This document shows, one piece after another, positions 47,337 through 58,544 of a DNA stretch of 64,000 nucleotides; position 1 is the first letter of the stretch; each line of letters starts with the position of its first letter. Source of the DNA: Narthecium ossifragum (taxonomy: Eukaryota; Streptophyta; Magnoliopsida; Dioscoreales; Nartheciaceae); assembly GCA_963920575.1 (NCBI GenBank), contig OY986971.1:20760492-20824491 (forward strand). The letters are read 5' to 3'. The notes under the pieces were generated by a model. That model was not told where the DNA came from. It worked only from the letters and a program-made list of their open reading frames with translations, and did no database searches. Position numbers and translations under genes: made by a program.

Positions 47337-50300
47337 ATGAGGCCGGGATACATGAAGCCATACCCTGCGGATATAGACTTGGTCCCATACCCAGCTAACT
47401 ATCGGCAGCCTCAATTCGCCAAGTTTAGCGGAAGCGGATCTCCGCACGAGCACATTGCTCATTTCCTTGCGGCTTGCCAGGACACGGCTCATAACGGTGC
47501 GCTGTTACTGCGTCAGTTCGTCCAAACCCTCTCTGGGCCGGCGTTTACTTGGTACAGCAAGCTGCCTGCGGGATCCATCGCCTCATGGGAACAAATGCAG
47601 GAGGCATTTCTTCAAAGGTTCTATAGTACCCAAAGGAGCGTGGGGATTACGGAGCTCACCCAAACCGAGCAGAGTCCACACGAGAAGGCCGCGGATTTCA
47701 TCAACAGATGGAGGAACTTAAGCATCCACTGCCCGCAGCCCATCACAGAAGCAGAAGCTGTACGGATGTGTATGAACAACCTGCGTCCAGAGATGACACT
47801 ATACTTGCAGGGCGTTCGTCCGCTCTCCTTCGAAGAATTGGCCTCTAAAGCCACGGACATCGAAAATTACTTGCACCATATAGCCAGAAAAACTCATACA
47901 ACGGATGGGGTCCTAGATCGTGCCAAGAAAGATAGAGCTCCACCAAAGGGGAAGGCAGTGCTGCAAACCTCCACAACACATGCGCCTAAACCAAAGGAGA
48001 CTTACGTTCCCAGAGAACAATTTCGGTCCAGGGATAGCTCGTCAGAACCGACACAACGGCGGATAAAGACTCTTAAAGAGAGGATAGAAAAGGAGTACTC
48101 CTTTCCCAGGGAAGAGGTCTCTGACATCTTCAAGGGCTTGCTGGATATCGGACTTCTAGAGCTCCCGGAGCCACGACGCCCTGAAGAAGCTAATAAGGTG
48201 GACGAGCCCAAGTATTGCCATTATCATAGGATACTGGGTCACACCCTCCAAGACTGCTTCGTTCTCAAAGACAAGATCCAGAAGCTGATCGACGAAGGAG
48301 TCATGGACGCCGGGCTCCTGAAGAAGCTTCAAAAAGAGAAGAGGACAGAGTCAACGCACATGATCACAACTGTGGCCGGATCTGGATCTTTATATGAAGA
48401 GTACGCACCCTCGACCTTTGCTCATAGGGAAATGGAGTGCATCCCTCAAACACTTCCTCCCAGTGACGTTGAGAATAGGTATATGTCTATTTCTCCCCCG
48501 AAGAAATGTATGGCTCCTGTCCAGGTGTCCGTCGAGGGAAGCTCTGGGTCTACCTTGGGAGAATTGTACCCCCCTGACTCGGATGATGAAGAGTTCTGGT
48601 CTGACATGGAGCCGAGTTATGATCGCTTCGGCAAAACCTACTTCAGCAAAAGACAGAAGAAGAAACAAGCCTTCAATCAAAGGATTAAGGCCGCCAGATA
48701 TAACCCTCCAAGACCTCCGCTCCCCCGAGATTGGCAACCAAGGCCGAAGCGGCACAGATCGCCGAAGTACAAGATCTTGACAAAGGTGATGAATCGTGAA
48801 GAGATAGAAGGGTTCATTCATCAAGTCTCCATGGATTTCCGAGCTAGGAAGCCACATGTGCCGCAAAGCAATGTCCCTTGGGACACCGAAGATTACTCTT
48901 GCTTCACCATAGGGGTTTTGGAAGATGATAATGAGTCCCTCTGCTTCCCAGAAGAAGAGAAGGCCGAGGTCCACGAGGTCGTCACCCGCTCCGGGCTCCG
49001 ACTTCCAGATTCCCAACCTCCACGTCCAAGAGGAAGAGACCAAGAACCGCAACAATCAATGCATGATGTAAGCTCGAATGAGTCTGTCAAGTACAATGTT
49101 GTTTCTCATTTAAAGAAAATACCTGCATTGCTTAGCGTGTACGATGCCTTGTGTCTCTCACATGATTTTCGTAGGTCTCTTATAACTGCATTATCTTTTC
49201 CTGACGACTACCGGGCAGAAGTCCCCCAAACTAACGCCCATGTAGTCGAAAGCTTAAACATAAATTTTTCCGATGACGACCTATTACTCGGGGCAAAACC
49301 TCATAATAGGCCTTTATTAATGACCGGTGATATCGATAACGTTCCTACGTCACAGGTAATGTTAGACTGCGGGTCGGCAATTAATCTTCTGCCACTCAAA
49401 ACACTTCGTGACTTAGGATATGACATCGATGACTTGACATCAAGTAACATAATAGTCCAAGGCTTCAACCAAGCTGGACAACATGTGCTAGGTTCTATAC
49501 ATTTAGCACTAAAATTTCAAGACATGGCTACGAGCGTCGTTTTCCATGTTATCGACGCTCGAACCTCTTATAATGCACTGTTAGGGAGGCCTTGGCTCCA
49601 TGAATACAAGGTGGTTCCTTCAACACTCCATCAGTGTTTCAAGTATCAGACTCCTGAAGGCGACGTCAAGAGGGTGTTCGCCGACGTGAAGCCATTCACA
49701 CCAGGGGAAGCATTCTTTGCCGACGCCAAGTTCTATCTGGAACCGCCGTTAAAGCTGAAGAAACGTGACCCCACACCTACTGCGGATATGGGCTTCACGG
49801 AAAGGTTCACCATGGAAGTTCAGCAAGGGAAGAAGCCTCCGCAAGGGAAGAAGACATATCGCTATGTTCCAAGCAGTCAAAGGAAGCATGGAGATCCAAT
49901 ATTCACAGTTGTTGAAGAGAAGCTCTCTAAATCCTTTCTTCAAGATTTCCCAGTGCCTCTCCCAAGACTCCTGCCTTCCTACGTCAAGCCGCCCCCAAAC
50001 AAAGGGAAAACCCAGATGAATGAAGAAATAGGCGGCGATGAAGGGAACATGAAGTACGGACAACCGGTCAAGTTCATACAAGCTTCCCCGATCACGGCGG
50101 ATACACAAGTGACAAATACAAGGTTGCCCATACTGTTCTATGATCAAAGGTCACTGCATATGATGGATCGCATGGGATATGACATCAATTTCGGAGAAGG
50201 TATGTGCGAAGGTCGAGGCAAGAAACAACCCTTTGAAGATCTCCTGACGGAATCGCAAAAAGAGGCCATTCGTTACGGCGAAGATCTAACCTTTGGCAGA

Positions 50301-52271
50301 ACAGGGCTCGGATATGAGTTTCAAGTATGCGCTACATCCATAGATGTCGTCGATCTCCAAGGAGCGCCGCCACAGCTCGAAGACGGTGGTCAAGCAACTG
50401 TAGACGACTTAGAAGAAATTAACCTGGGGGCAGAAGATGATCCTCGTCCAACATTCATTAGCTCTCATATGACGCCGGACGAAAAGAATCAATTCATTCT
50501 CTTTCTTCGGCAAAATCGAGACGTGTTCGCTTGGAGCTACAAGGAGATGCCAGGCTTGGATGTTAATGTAGCTGTCCATCGTCTCGCCACAGAAGAAGAT
50601 GTTCGCCCCATCAAGCAGTCTCAGAGACGCTTTCAACCCGAGTTGATCCCAAAAATCATCACTGAGGTCGACAAACTTATCAACGCAGGTTTCATCCGGG
50701 AGGTGCAGTATCCCAAGTGGCTCGCAAACATCGTTCCTGTGAAGAAGAAGAACGGTCAACTGAGAATCTGCATAGATTTCAGGGATCTAAATAAAGCTTG
50801 TCCAAAAGATGACTTTCCGCTACCCATTACGGAACTCATGGTCAACGCTGCCACGGATCATGAGATTTTGTCTTTTATGGACGGATACTCGGGGTACAAC
50901 CAAATAAAAATGGCTCCCGAAGACGAAGAACTTACCGCTTTTCGCACACCAAAAGGCATATTCTGTTACACAGTGATGCCGTTCGGGTTGAAGAACGCAG
51001 GGGCCACTTATCAAAGGGCCATGACAGTCATCTTCAACGACCTTCTTCATGACATTGTGGAGTGCTATGTCGATGATTTGGTGGTGAAGACGAAGCATAG
51101 GCGAGATCACTTCGAACACCTCACCAGAGTTTTCGAAAGGCTAAGGCGGTACAACCTAAAGATGAACCCAATGAAGTGCGCGTTCGGTGTCACGTCCGGC
51201 AAGCTTCTCGGGTTCGTGGTTCGCAAACAAGGAATCGAAGTCGACCCTACTAAAGCTAAAGCAATCTTGTTGATGCCTCCGCCTCGCAACCTTCACGAGC
51301 TCAAGAGCCTACAAGGACGACTTGCCTACATACGAAGGTTCATCTCCAATTTGGCTGGTCGCTGCAAACCATTTTCTCATCTCATGAAGAAAGGAGCTCC
51401 GTTCGAATGGGATAAATCTTGCCAAAACGCTTTTCAAAGCATAAAGGAGTATCTCATCAACCCGCCGGTTCTAGCCTCCCCTGTCAAAGGAAAGCCCTTG
51501 ATCTTGTATACGGCAGCTCTACCCAGATCGCTGGGAGCTTTGCTTGCACAACATGATGATGAAGGGAAGGAGAGAGCCCTCTACTATCTTAGCCGAACCT
51601 TGGTTGGGGCTGAGCATAATTATTCGGAGATGGAGAAAGTATGCTTGTCATTAGTGTTCGCCGCTCAGAAGCTTCATCATTATCTCTTGGAGCATCCCAT
51701 ACAGCTCGTCTCCAAAACTGATCCCTTGCGATATATTCTAAAAAAGCTAGTCCTTTTCGGACGACTCGCAAAATGGGCGATGTTATTATCTCAGTTCGAC
51801 ATAACATACGTCCCACAAAAGGCTGTTAAAGGGCAAGCCCTGGCAGATTTTCTCGCCGCTCATCCGGTGCCAAGCAATGCGACTGTGGAAGATGATCTAC
51901 CAGATGAAGAAGTATTCGTCACCGACATTCAACCTCCTTGGGAAATGTACTTTGACGGGGCATGCAGACATTCAGGAGCAGGGGCAGGAATAGTTTTTGT
52001 CACTCCGACGCAAGCCCTGATCCCGTATTCCTTCGCACTAACTTCAGCGTCATCCAACAACATGGCAGAGTACGAAGCCCTCGTTATCGGATTAGAGATA
52101 GCGCTGGAAATGGGGATGGACCCGCTCAACGCTTACGGAGATTCTCAACTCATCATAAATCAAATCCTTGGCACTTATGCAGTCAAGAAAGAAGAATTAA
52201 TTCCTTATTTTATCAGGGCCAAGGGACTCATCGACTGCTTCAAAGAGTTGAAGATTCAACACGTCCCATGA
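47337..52271 (+). CDS. gag-pol polyprotein: gag, protease, RT, RNase H, second RNase H
   Basis: 1,644 aa to a TGA. Domains in order: retrotransposon gag (about residues 25-170, PQFAKFSGSGSPHEHIAHFL); a Tat-type zinc knuckle (YCHYHRILGHTLQDC, about 290-305); protease with Asp677 in VMLDCGSAINLLP (Cys replaces the usual Ser/Thr) and the GRPWLHEYKVVPSTLHQCF block; a G-patch-like stretch (MGYDINFGEGMCEGRG); reverse transcriptase with LRICIDFRDLNKACPK and catalytic YVDD at 1244-1247; a gypsy RNase H lacking the first catalytic Asp (LILYTAALPRSLG); then an archaeal-type RNase H with Asp1540 (MYFDGACRHSGAG), AEYEAL and AYGDSQL. The two-RNase H order is diagnostic of Tat. The TGA at 52269-52271 stands where the frame otherwise continues into integrase. 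Confidence 0.9.
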   Translation: MRPGYMKPYPADIDLVPYPANYRQPQFAKFSGSGSPHEHIAHFLAACQDTAHNGALLLRQFVQTLSGPAFTWYSKLPAGSIASWEQMQEAFLQRFYSTQRSVGITELTQTEQSPHEKAADFINRWRNLSIHCPQPITEAEAVRMCMNNLRPEMTLYLQGVRPLSFEELASKATDIENYLHHIARKTHTTDGVLDRAKKDRAPPKGKAVLQTSTTHAPKPKETYVPREQFRSRDSSSEPTQRRIKTLKERIEKEYSFPREEVSDIFKGLLDIGLLELPEPRRPEEANKVDEPKYCHYHRILGHTLQDCFVLKDKIQKLIDEGVMDAGLLKKLQKEKRTESTHMITTVAGSGSLYEEYAPSTFAHREMECIPQTLPPSDVENRYMSISPPKKCMAPVQVSVEGSSGSTLGELYPPDSDDEEFWSDMEPSYDRFGKTYFSKRQKKKQAFNQRIKAARYNPPRPPLPRDWQPRPKRHRSPKYKILTKVMNREEIEGFIHQVSMDFRARKPHVPQSNVPWDTEDYSCFTIGVLEDDNESLCFPEEEKAEVHEVVTRSGLRLPDSQPPRPRGRDQEPQQSMHDVSSNESVKYNVVSHLKKIPALLSVYDALCLSHDFRRSLITALSFPDDYRAEVPQTNAHVVESLNINFSDDDLLLGAKPHNRPLLMTGDIDNVPTSQVMLDCGSAINLLPLKTLRDLGYDIDDLTSSNIIVQGFNQAGQHVLGSIHLALKFQDMATSVVFHVIDARTSYNALLGRPWLHEYKVVPSTLHQCFKYQTPEGDVKRVFADVKPFTPGEAFFADAKFYLEPPLKLKKRDPTPTADMGFTERFTMEVQQGKKPPQGKKTYRYVPSSQRKHGDPIFTVVEEKLSKSFLQDFPVPLPRLLPSYVKPPPNKGKTQMNEEIGGDEGNMKYGQPVKFIQASPITADTQVTNTRLPILFYDQRSLHMMDRMGYDINFGEGMCEGRGKKQPFEDLLTESQKEAIRYGEDLTFGRTGLGYEFQVCATSIDVVDLQGAPPQLEDGGQATVDDLEEINLGAEDDPRPTFISSHMTPDEKNQFILFLRQNRDVFAWSYKEMPGLDVNVAVHRLATEEDVRPIKQSQRRFQPELIPKIITEVDKLINAGFIREVQYPKWLANIVPVKKKNGQLRICIDFRDLNKACPKDDFPLPITELMVNAATDHEILSFMDGYSGYNQIKMAPEDEELTAFRTPKGIFCYTVMPFGLKNAGATYQRAMTVIFNDLLHDIVECYVDDLVVKTKHRRDHFEHLTRVFERLRRYNLKMNPMKCAFGVTSGKLLGFVVRKQGIEVDPTKAKAILLMPPPRNLHELKSLQGRLAYIRRFISNLAGRCKPFSHLMKKGAPFEWDKSCQNAFQSIKEYLINPPVLASPVKGKPLILYTAALPRSLGALLAQHDDEGKERALYYLSRTLVGAEHNYSEMEKVCLSLVFAAQKLHHYLLEHPIQLVSKTDPLRYILKKLVLFGRLAKWAMLLSQFDITYVPQKAVKGQALADFLAAHPVPSNATVEDDLPDEEVFVTDIQPPWEMYFDGACRHSGAGAGIVFVTPTQALIPYSFALTSASSNNMAEYEALVIGLEIALEMGMDPLNAYGDSQLIINQILGTYAVKKEELIPYFIRAKGLIDCFKELKIQHVP

Positions 52272-53708
52272 TCCCAAAACCAAAAGGCGGATGCTCTAGC
52301 CGGTCTAGCTGCAGCCATGGTCCTCTCACCTTCAGGAACGTTAGAAGTAAGGGTTGAGGAAAGGCGAGTCCTCACTCCCCTACTTGAAGAAGTTCCAAAC
52401 ATATATATGCCAACTCTCGTCAATGTCGTCTCCACATCAGAGATACAAACAGCTGACTGGAGAGACCCCTTCCTCGATTATCTCATGTCCGGGGTACTCC
52501 CTACAAATCCCCAAGAGAGGTTGAGGCTAAGAAGAAGGGTGACGAAATACACTTGTGTCAATGACGCATTATACCGGAGGTCGTACGACGGGCTCTTACT
52601 CCGATGCCTTTCTAATGAAGAAGCGGCGTCAGCACTCCAAGAAGTCCACTCGGGCATCTGCGGAGCACATCAGTCAGGTCCTAAATTGTATAACCAGCTA
52701 AAGCATTTGGGATACTACTGGCCTTCTATGGTGCGCGACTCCATCGAGTATGTTAGGAAATGTCACGTCTGCCAAATTCACGCAGACTTCATACACCAAC
52801 CCCCGGAGCCACTTCATCCTACAAGCGTCTCCTGGCCTTTTGAAGCATGGGGGTTAGACATCGTGGGCCCCATCCAGCCATCTTCGTCGAAAGGCCACTC
52901 ATATATCCTAGCAGCGACCGACTACTTCTCCAAATGGGCGGAAGCTGTTCCTTTAAAAAATACAAGGGGGGAGACGATAGTACAGTTCATCAAGACGCAC
53001 ATTATCTACCGATTTGGGATCCCTGCAAAAATTATCTCAGATAATGGTACACCCTTCAAAAACAGAAATGTAGAGGGATTGTGCGCCAAGTACAAAATTA
53101 AGCACCGTTTCTCATCGGCATATAACGCCGCAGCCAACGGACAGGCAGAGGCATTTAACAAGGTTCTCTGCAAGCTCCTGAAGAAAGTAGTTCATAAAGA
53201 CAAGAGGGAATGGCACGAGAAGCTGCTGGAGAATCTCTGGGCATACCGTACCACAATGAAAACTCCGACGGGGGCAACCCCTTATTCGCTTGTCTTTGGG
53301 GGGGAAGCAATCCTTCCTCTCGAAATTCAGGTACCTTCCCTCAGAGTCGCTCTACATGAAGGCTTGACAGAAGACCAGGCTGCAAAATTAAGGCTCGACG
53401 AGCTCGATAGCCTAGAGGAACGGCGCATGGAAGCCCAGCAAAATCTAGAAATGTACCAAGCCAGAGTTTCCAGAGCCTTCGACAAGAAAGTGAAGCGCCG
53501 CTCGTTCAAAGTCGGAGACCTGGTCCTCGCCGTGGTCCGACCCATGGTCGTCGCCAGAAGAACCCAAGGGAAATTTGATCCTAAATGGGAAGGGCCTTTC
53601 ATAGTTCAAGAGGTCTATACCAATGGAGCTTATAAAATTATTTCCCCGGATGGTGAATATACCCCACCTCCGGTAAATGGCAAGTTTCTCAAGCGATATT
53701 ATTCCTAA
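52272..53708 (+). pseudogene. pol remainder: integrase, separated by an in-frame TGA
   Basis: The same frame continues after the TGA with SQNQKADALAGLAAAM, the usual end of the Tat RNase H, then a zinc-binding HHCC (EVHSGICGAHQSG, CHVCQIHA), the integrase core with the catalytic acids in GLDIVGP, ISDNGTPF and NGQAEAFNK, and a basic C-terminus with a GKFDPKWEGPFIV-type domain, ending at TAA 53706-53708. I see no chromodomain. A downstream ATG at 52317 is probably not a natural start. CGA (Arg) to TGA is the likely origin of the stop. Whether read-through allows integrase production is unknown. Confidence 0.85.
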
Positions 53709-54309
53709 ACTTGTACGCTCCGAGCTTCAAGAGCCTAAACTGATAGCCTGAATAAAGTACTCCGCACTTTGCGAGTTTCCCACCCATATATGAGTATAGA
53801 CTTTATATAAATAAATTTTATACTCAAATTTTCCTTCTCAAAAAAAAAAAGAAGAAGAAAGAAAAAGAAAAAATGAAGAGCATCACATACATGGTACGGG
53901 TGACTTGCATGAGCATGGGAAGTGCCTATGGCTGTGTGAATAGATAAGCGTATGGTCCCTTTTTGCACGTAAGAACATGAGATGCATTTATAGAAGCATG
54001 GGCAAAAGGCAATCACACATCCCTGTCTATGTGCGGATAGCTTAGAAAGTTGCTTGTATATGTATGGACAAGCAAACAAGAAAGCACTCATCTCTGCTGA
54101 TCACATTCAAAAAAAAAAAAAATGACAAGGATACATTCTTGTCTCTTTCAATCACATTCCGGAAAAATGAAATCCAAAAATGTGGGTTTCAGTAATTTCC
54201 TGATATATACCACAAATCCAACTCATAAGCATGAATCATGCACAAATTTTGGTCAAAAGTATAAGTTCGGCACATTCGACATTGATAAGAAAAGAAACAA
54301 TTAAATGTA
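53709..54309. other. non-coding spacer between convergent pol and antisense gene
   Basis: About 600 bp with A-rich tracts (53838-53872, 54108-54122). It should contain the 3' ends of both the sense pol transcript (if it stops here) and the antisense gene. No reading frame is supported. Confidence 0.5.
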
Positions 54310-57300
54310 TCATGGATTTTGGGATCTCCATGGGTTTAAAGCATCATAAAGTCTGGCTAATTCGGCCTGAAGCTCGTACGCCTTGCTCATCGCCAGAATA
54401 ATGTCCCGAGAAGTTAGTATCTCCTGGTGCTTCCGCTGCATCCCTTCAATGGTAGCTGTCAAAGTGGTTTTCTTCTCCTCAAGAGCGGTACTCTCCTCCG
54501 TCATATGCTTCAGGGCATGCTCTTCCACTTGCAACTGAACTCTGAGACCGCCCACCAGTTCCCCCTGAAGTCGCTGTCGTTCAAGAGCACGTAGGAGATT
54601 TCCTGTGACGACCACTCTCTCAGACTTGGCTGCCTCAACTTTCGCAAGATATGTGGATGCATTGGCGTCATGTGCCTGTATTAAATCCTTTTCCTGGCGA
54701 AGTTCCGTATCGCATGAATTTATCTGTGACAGAAGTAGTTGCAAGACATTTCTTAGAGAAGATGAGCCGAACTCCTGACTAGGCAATGCCGCAAGCAGGC
54801 GATTGATACGTTGCTCTAGCCCTTTAAAGTCTGGAGACACAGCCGGGTCGGGTAGATAAAGTGACACCAGTCGCTTTTCAAGCTCCGCGTAGAAGTTGAC
54901 GACCTGCTCATCCAAAGTAGCAAGCTTGGGCGAAACAGTTGGCACGGAAGAAGCATCAACACCCACGCCGCCCAAAGCAGTCATTACTTCATCAAGAACA
55001 GGAGTGGCCACAGTTTCCTCAGGGATCACCACATGGGACACGCCAAGTATTGCGTCACCGTAATGAGCAATATCTTCGTTTGTTGCTTCTTCAATAAAAA
55101 CATCTTCAGACTGAAGAGCAGAACCTACGAAACCAGGCATGGAGCACGCGCCGGATGCTTCGAAGCCCATGGAGACCGCCGTTTCTTCAACAGCAACATC
55201 ATCAGTCACCGCATCTTCAAAAGCAACATCCCGAGGAGCTGTCCCTTTGGCAACGTCATATTCGTGCCCGGGCGCGTCACCAGTGGGGGTCGCCAGTTCG
55301 TCCTCAGCCTCGACAGTAGTCTCCCTGGAAGCAAGCACTTGAGAAGAATCATATACCATCTTATCATCGGCAGCAACAATCCCTCCATCAAAATCTCGTA
55401 CTTCATCTTCAAATTGGAGTGTTCTTGCGGCAGTCTTGACAGGAGCATGAGGGATACCTTCGAGAGCACCTATCACCTCCGCCGAAGTCAGATCCACTGG
55501 AGGACCTGCACGAACCCCCTGGGCGGTATTAACCTTGCGCCGTGTTTTCTTGGCACCTTTAGACAGCCCTATGGCTGGAAGAGCAATGACCACTTGCTCC
55601 TTCAAAGAAGCTGGCTGGTCCAAAGAGGAGCCATTACTCGGATTCAAGACCCTTCGCGCCGGCTGGCCTGGAGAAGGATCATCGCTGGGATGGGGGGTCT
55701 TCCGTTTCCTGACTGCTCGACGAGAGGGAGCAGGTTTCTCATGGGAAGAAGGCTTGCTGGCAGCACCCTGAGATCAATGGAAAGCAAAGATACGAGGTCA
55801 AGGAAACCCAAACGAAATGCAGGAAGATGAAACAAAAAAAAAAGGGGGAGTTTAAACTGAGGAGGAAATGGGAAGCAACGAGCGACTTCCCCACCTCTGT
55901 TTTCTTCTCTCTTCTCTTTCTCCCCGCTGCTGTCTCCCGTTGTTCCTCTCCATCGTTTCTACACACCTAGCAGGGAACCCATAAACAGGGCATGACGAAA
56001 GAGAAGAAGAAGAAAGGCATACAAGCAGGTATATAAAGGCAACAATATTACAGTTATTTGGGCAGAGCAAGATCGACAACACCACCATTGTCTAGCAAAA
56101 AAATGCAAGCACCATGGGTTGCTCGGGGAACCCATGAACAGAGAAAAAAAAAGGGAGAATCAAAAGGGTTTAAGCAGAGCATGATGAAGGAGAAGAAGAA
56201 CATGCATGCAAGCAAATATTTAAGATCAGCAACACCACAGCTAGTTGGTGGATTAAGAGCGACGACACTGCCATTGTGTGGGAAATTTTTTTCTTAGCGC
56301 TATGGCTGCTCAACGAACCCAAGAACAGAGCATATGAAGAAAAAAGGAATCAAGAGAGAGTGCATGCTCAGCACAGCAAGGGAGAAGAAGAGTGTGCAAA
56401 TGAATAAGTGAAGACAGCAACATCCCAATGTTTGGCAAACAAAAAAAATCAGCCAACACCATGGGTTGCTCGGTGAACCCATAAACGGAACATACCCAGC
56501 CATTTCCCTGTTAAAGAAAAAGAAACAGAGAAAGAAGAGGAGGGCTACATACGTGGTATATCAAGAAAATAGAGAACATGTTCAGCAGGTTTGTAGCAAG
56601 TTCTACTAATGGCAGATATGGGTACAACTCCATCAAAGAGAGCATAGGCTTGCAGCAGTGTAAAAAAAAAGGGAGACGTGGGTCGAGCAAGAAAAACAGG
56701 AAGCAGAAGGAAGAGAAGGATAAAAAAAAAAATGGTACCTCTCGGATGGTTGCTGTTTTCTTCAAGTTGGAAAAAATGTTCCAGCTTTGCCTCAAATCTT
56801 TCCCGAAAACAGCCCAGAAGGTCCGCTGAGATTTGTCGAGAGCGTCGATCCTGTTAGATGTTTCCTCGGCATTTGCACCACGTATGGATTCCCAGTAGTC
56901 AGAAATAATAACACTGCGATAGGAAAGGGCCTGCCTCTCCTCAAGTGACAACAGGCTATGAAGATCCCCACGGCGTAACATCGGCACCGTTTCAGTAAAA
57001 AATCCACGTGTCCGCTCCACCCACCACATCGTCCAAGAATGGGAAAGTCTCCCAACACGGTCATCGGGGGGAATCAGGAACTTCTTTCCGGCATCTATCC
57101 GCATCAGATGATCCCAATGCGCAAGCATGACCCCATAACGACGCTCCTCCAAAGGATGTCACAGGCCCACTTTGGGGACACCTTGGTCAAGTCCAAATTG
57201 TCGTGCGGAGCGGTGGGGGTTGTAAGGCTCAGAATACATCACCGAAGTTGCAGAAACCAGCCTCAAGGGGAGCATGCCTCGGCGTATAGAGATGGCAAAA

Positions 57301-58544
57301 CGCTCGGCCTTGCGAGAATTAAAACCCTTCACAACATACCACTCTGCGTCCTGTACTCCCCACAAAAACGGCCTAAGAAAGAAATTCCCCTTGACGTCGA
57401 GTCGGCTTCTGGCATCCGAAGCGGAGAAACTTCTGGGAATACGAAACATCAGGTGTTTCAAATCCGGCATGCTGGCCTTCCCGCATTCGATATCTGGGAG
57501 CTCCCATAATGGACTTATGCTGCCCAGGTAGACCCCTCGGAGATATCGGTATGCCCAACCCATCAGCAAATGAATGGCCCGACTCGTGCTCGCAAAGCCA
57601 GGTCCGGCAGGATGTAAGCTCATTACTCTCAAACCCCTGTACAGGGAGAACAATGCCGCTGGGGCCAATGAATACGCTCGTCCCATGGCCATCAAACTAG
57701 CTGGGACAAAAACCCCAGGGCGAATGCAAGGCTCTGAATTTGGAACAACAAAGTAACATATCCAAATAGAAAGAAAACCTGCCGTGTACACTTTGTCATC
57801 AAAAGCAGTGCGGGGACTGAAGCCCTCACCCTTGTAAAAGTGTTGCACCCATTCTTTAAAAGAGACCTTGTCTCGACCTTCAGCCAATTCTTCCCATATC
57901 TTCAGGAGATGGTATGCTGCAGAAGGGTAAGGAGGCACGCCTGCATTACATTCTCCACTGGTCGGTACACTCTCTTCATCAGGAAGGTACTCATCATACA
58001 TGTCTCCTATCATAGAAAAGCCGCCAAGATGAAATATGTCCGAAAGAGACACCGTCATCTCTCCATGCTGAAACACGAACGTATTCGTCTCTGGGTTCCA
58101 CCTTTCCACCAAGCTGCGAAAGAGTTGCTCGTCGATGGAGTACCGACCCAGTGAACAAAAAACCGCACCATAGATCCCCGACTTGCGGAAATTGGCAGAC
58201 TCTGTCTTCATAACATCCCGACCCCATCCCAGGTATCCAGCAGAGGGTTCATAAAGTCGGTGCTTGTAGTTCGCCTAATCCAGCCCTTCAGAGATAAGTC
58301 GATTGGCGAGACATGAGAGCGGCATTGGCGTCGGACCGGTCGCCATTGGTGAAAGCAATACGGCAGCGAAATGGGGCCATTTAGTGTCCTGAAAAACATC
58401 CCGCTGTTCAATCCTTCCTTCAGCGACGTCACAAGGTTTGGTATACGACTCCTCGCTTTCATTCTTGACGACGAATATTTTTGATCGAGCCAGCTGCCTC
58501 AAAGGGGTATATGCTTCAACGTCTTTTGAATTTGAGCTCGACAT
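54310..58544 (-). pseudogene. antisense two-exon plant mobile domain (PMD) gene carried by the retrotransposon
   Basis: Exon 1 is 58544-56739 (602 codons, ATG at 58544) and exon 2 55767-54310 (486 codons with stop); the donor CGAGAG|GTACC and acceptor GATCTCAG|GGTGC are both phase 0, leaving a 972-bp intron. Exon 1 contains a plant mobile domain (PMD; aminotransferase-like family, as in MAIN/MAIL1): GIYGAVFCSLGRYSIDEQ, then ERWNPETNTFVFQHGEMTVS and LSDIFHLGGFSMIG, followed by FKEWVQHFY and VYTAGFLSIWICYFVVP. Exon 2 starts SKPSSHEKPAPSRRAV (basic), has a long acidic disordered stretch, and ends in about 190 residues of coiled coil. Two in-frame nonsense codons (TAG 58275-58277, TGA 57159-57161) lie in exon 1. 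The role is unknown; host PMD proteins affect transposon silencing. Confidence 0.8.
55768..56738 (-). other. intron of the antisense PMD gene, with degenerate tandem repeats
   Basis: Phase-0 intron (971-972 bp). 55965-56480 contains about three copies of a 165-190-bp unit bounded by GAACCCA(T/A)(A/G)AACAG and CACCATGGGTTGCTCGG. Retention of an intron means this strand is not copied from a spliced antisense mRNA in each round. Confidence 0.7.

Noticed and set aside
55033..55830. 265-aa plus-strand frame over exon 2 of the antisense gene
   Set aside because: Shadow of the antisense coding exon; the minus strand has the coiled coil and matching splice phase.
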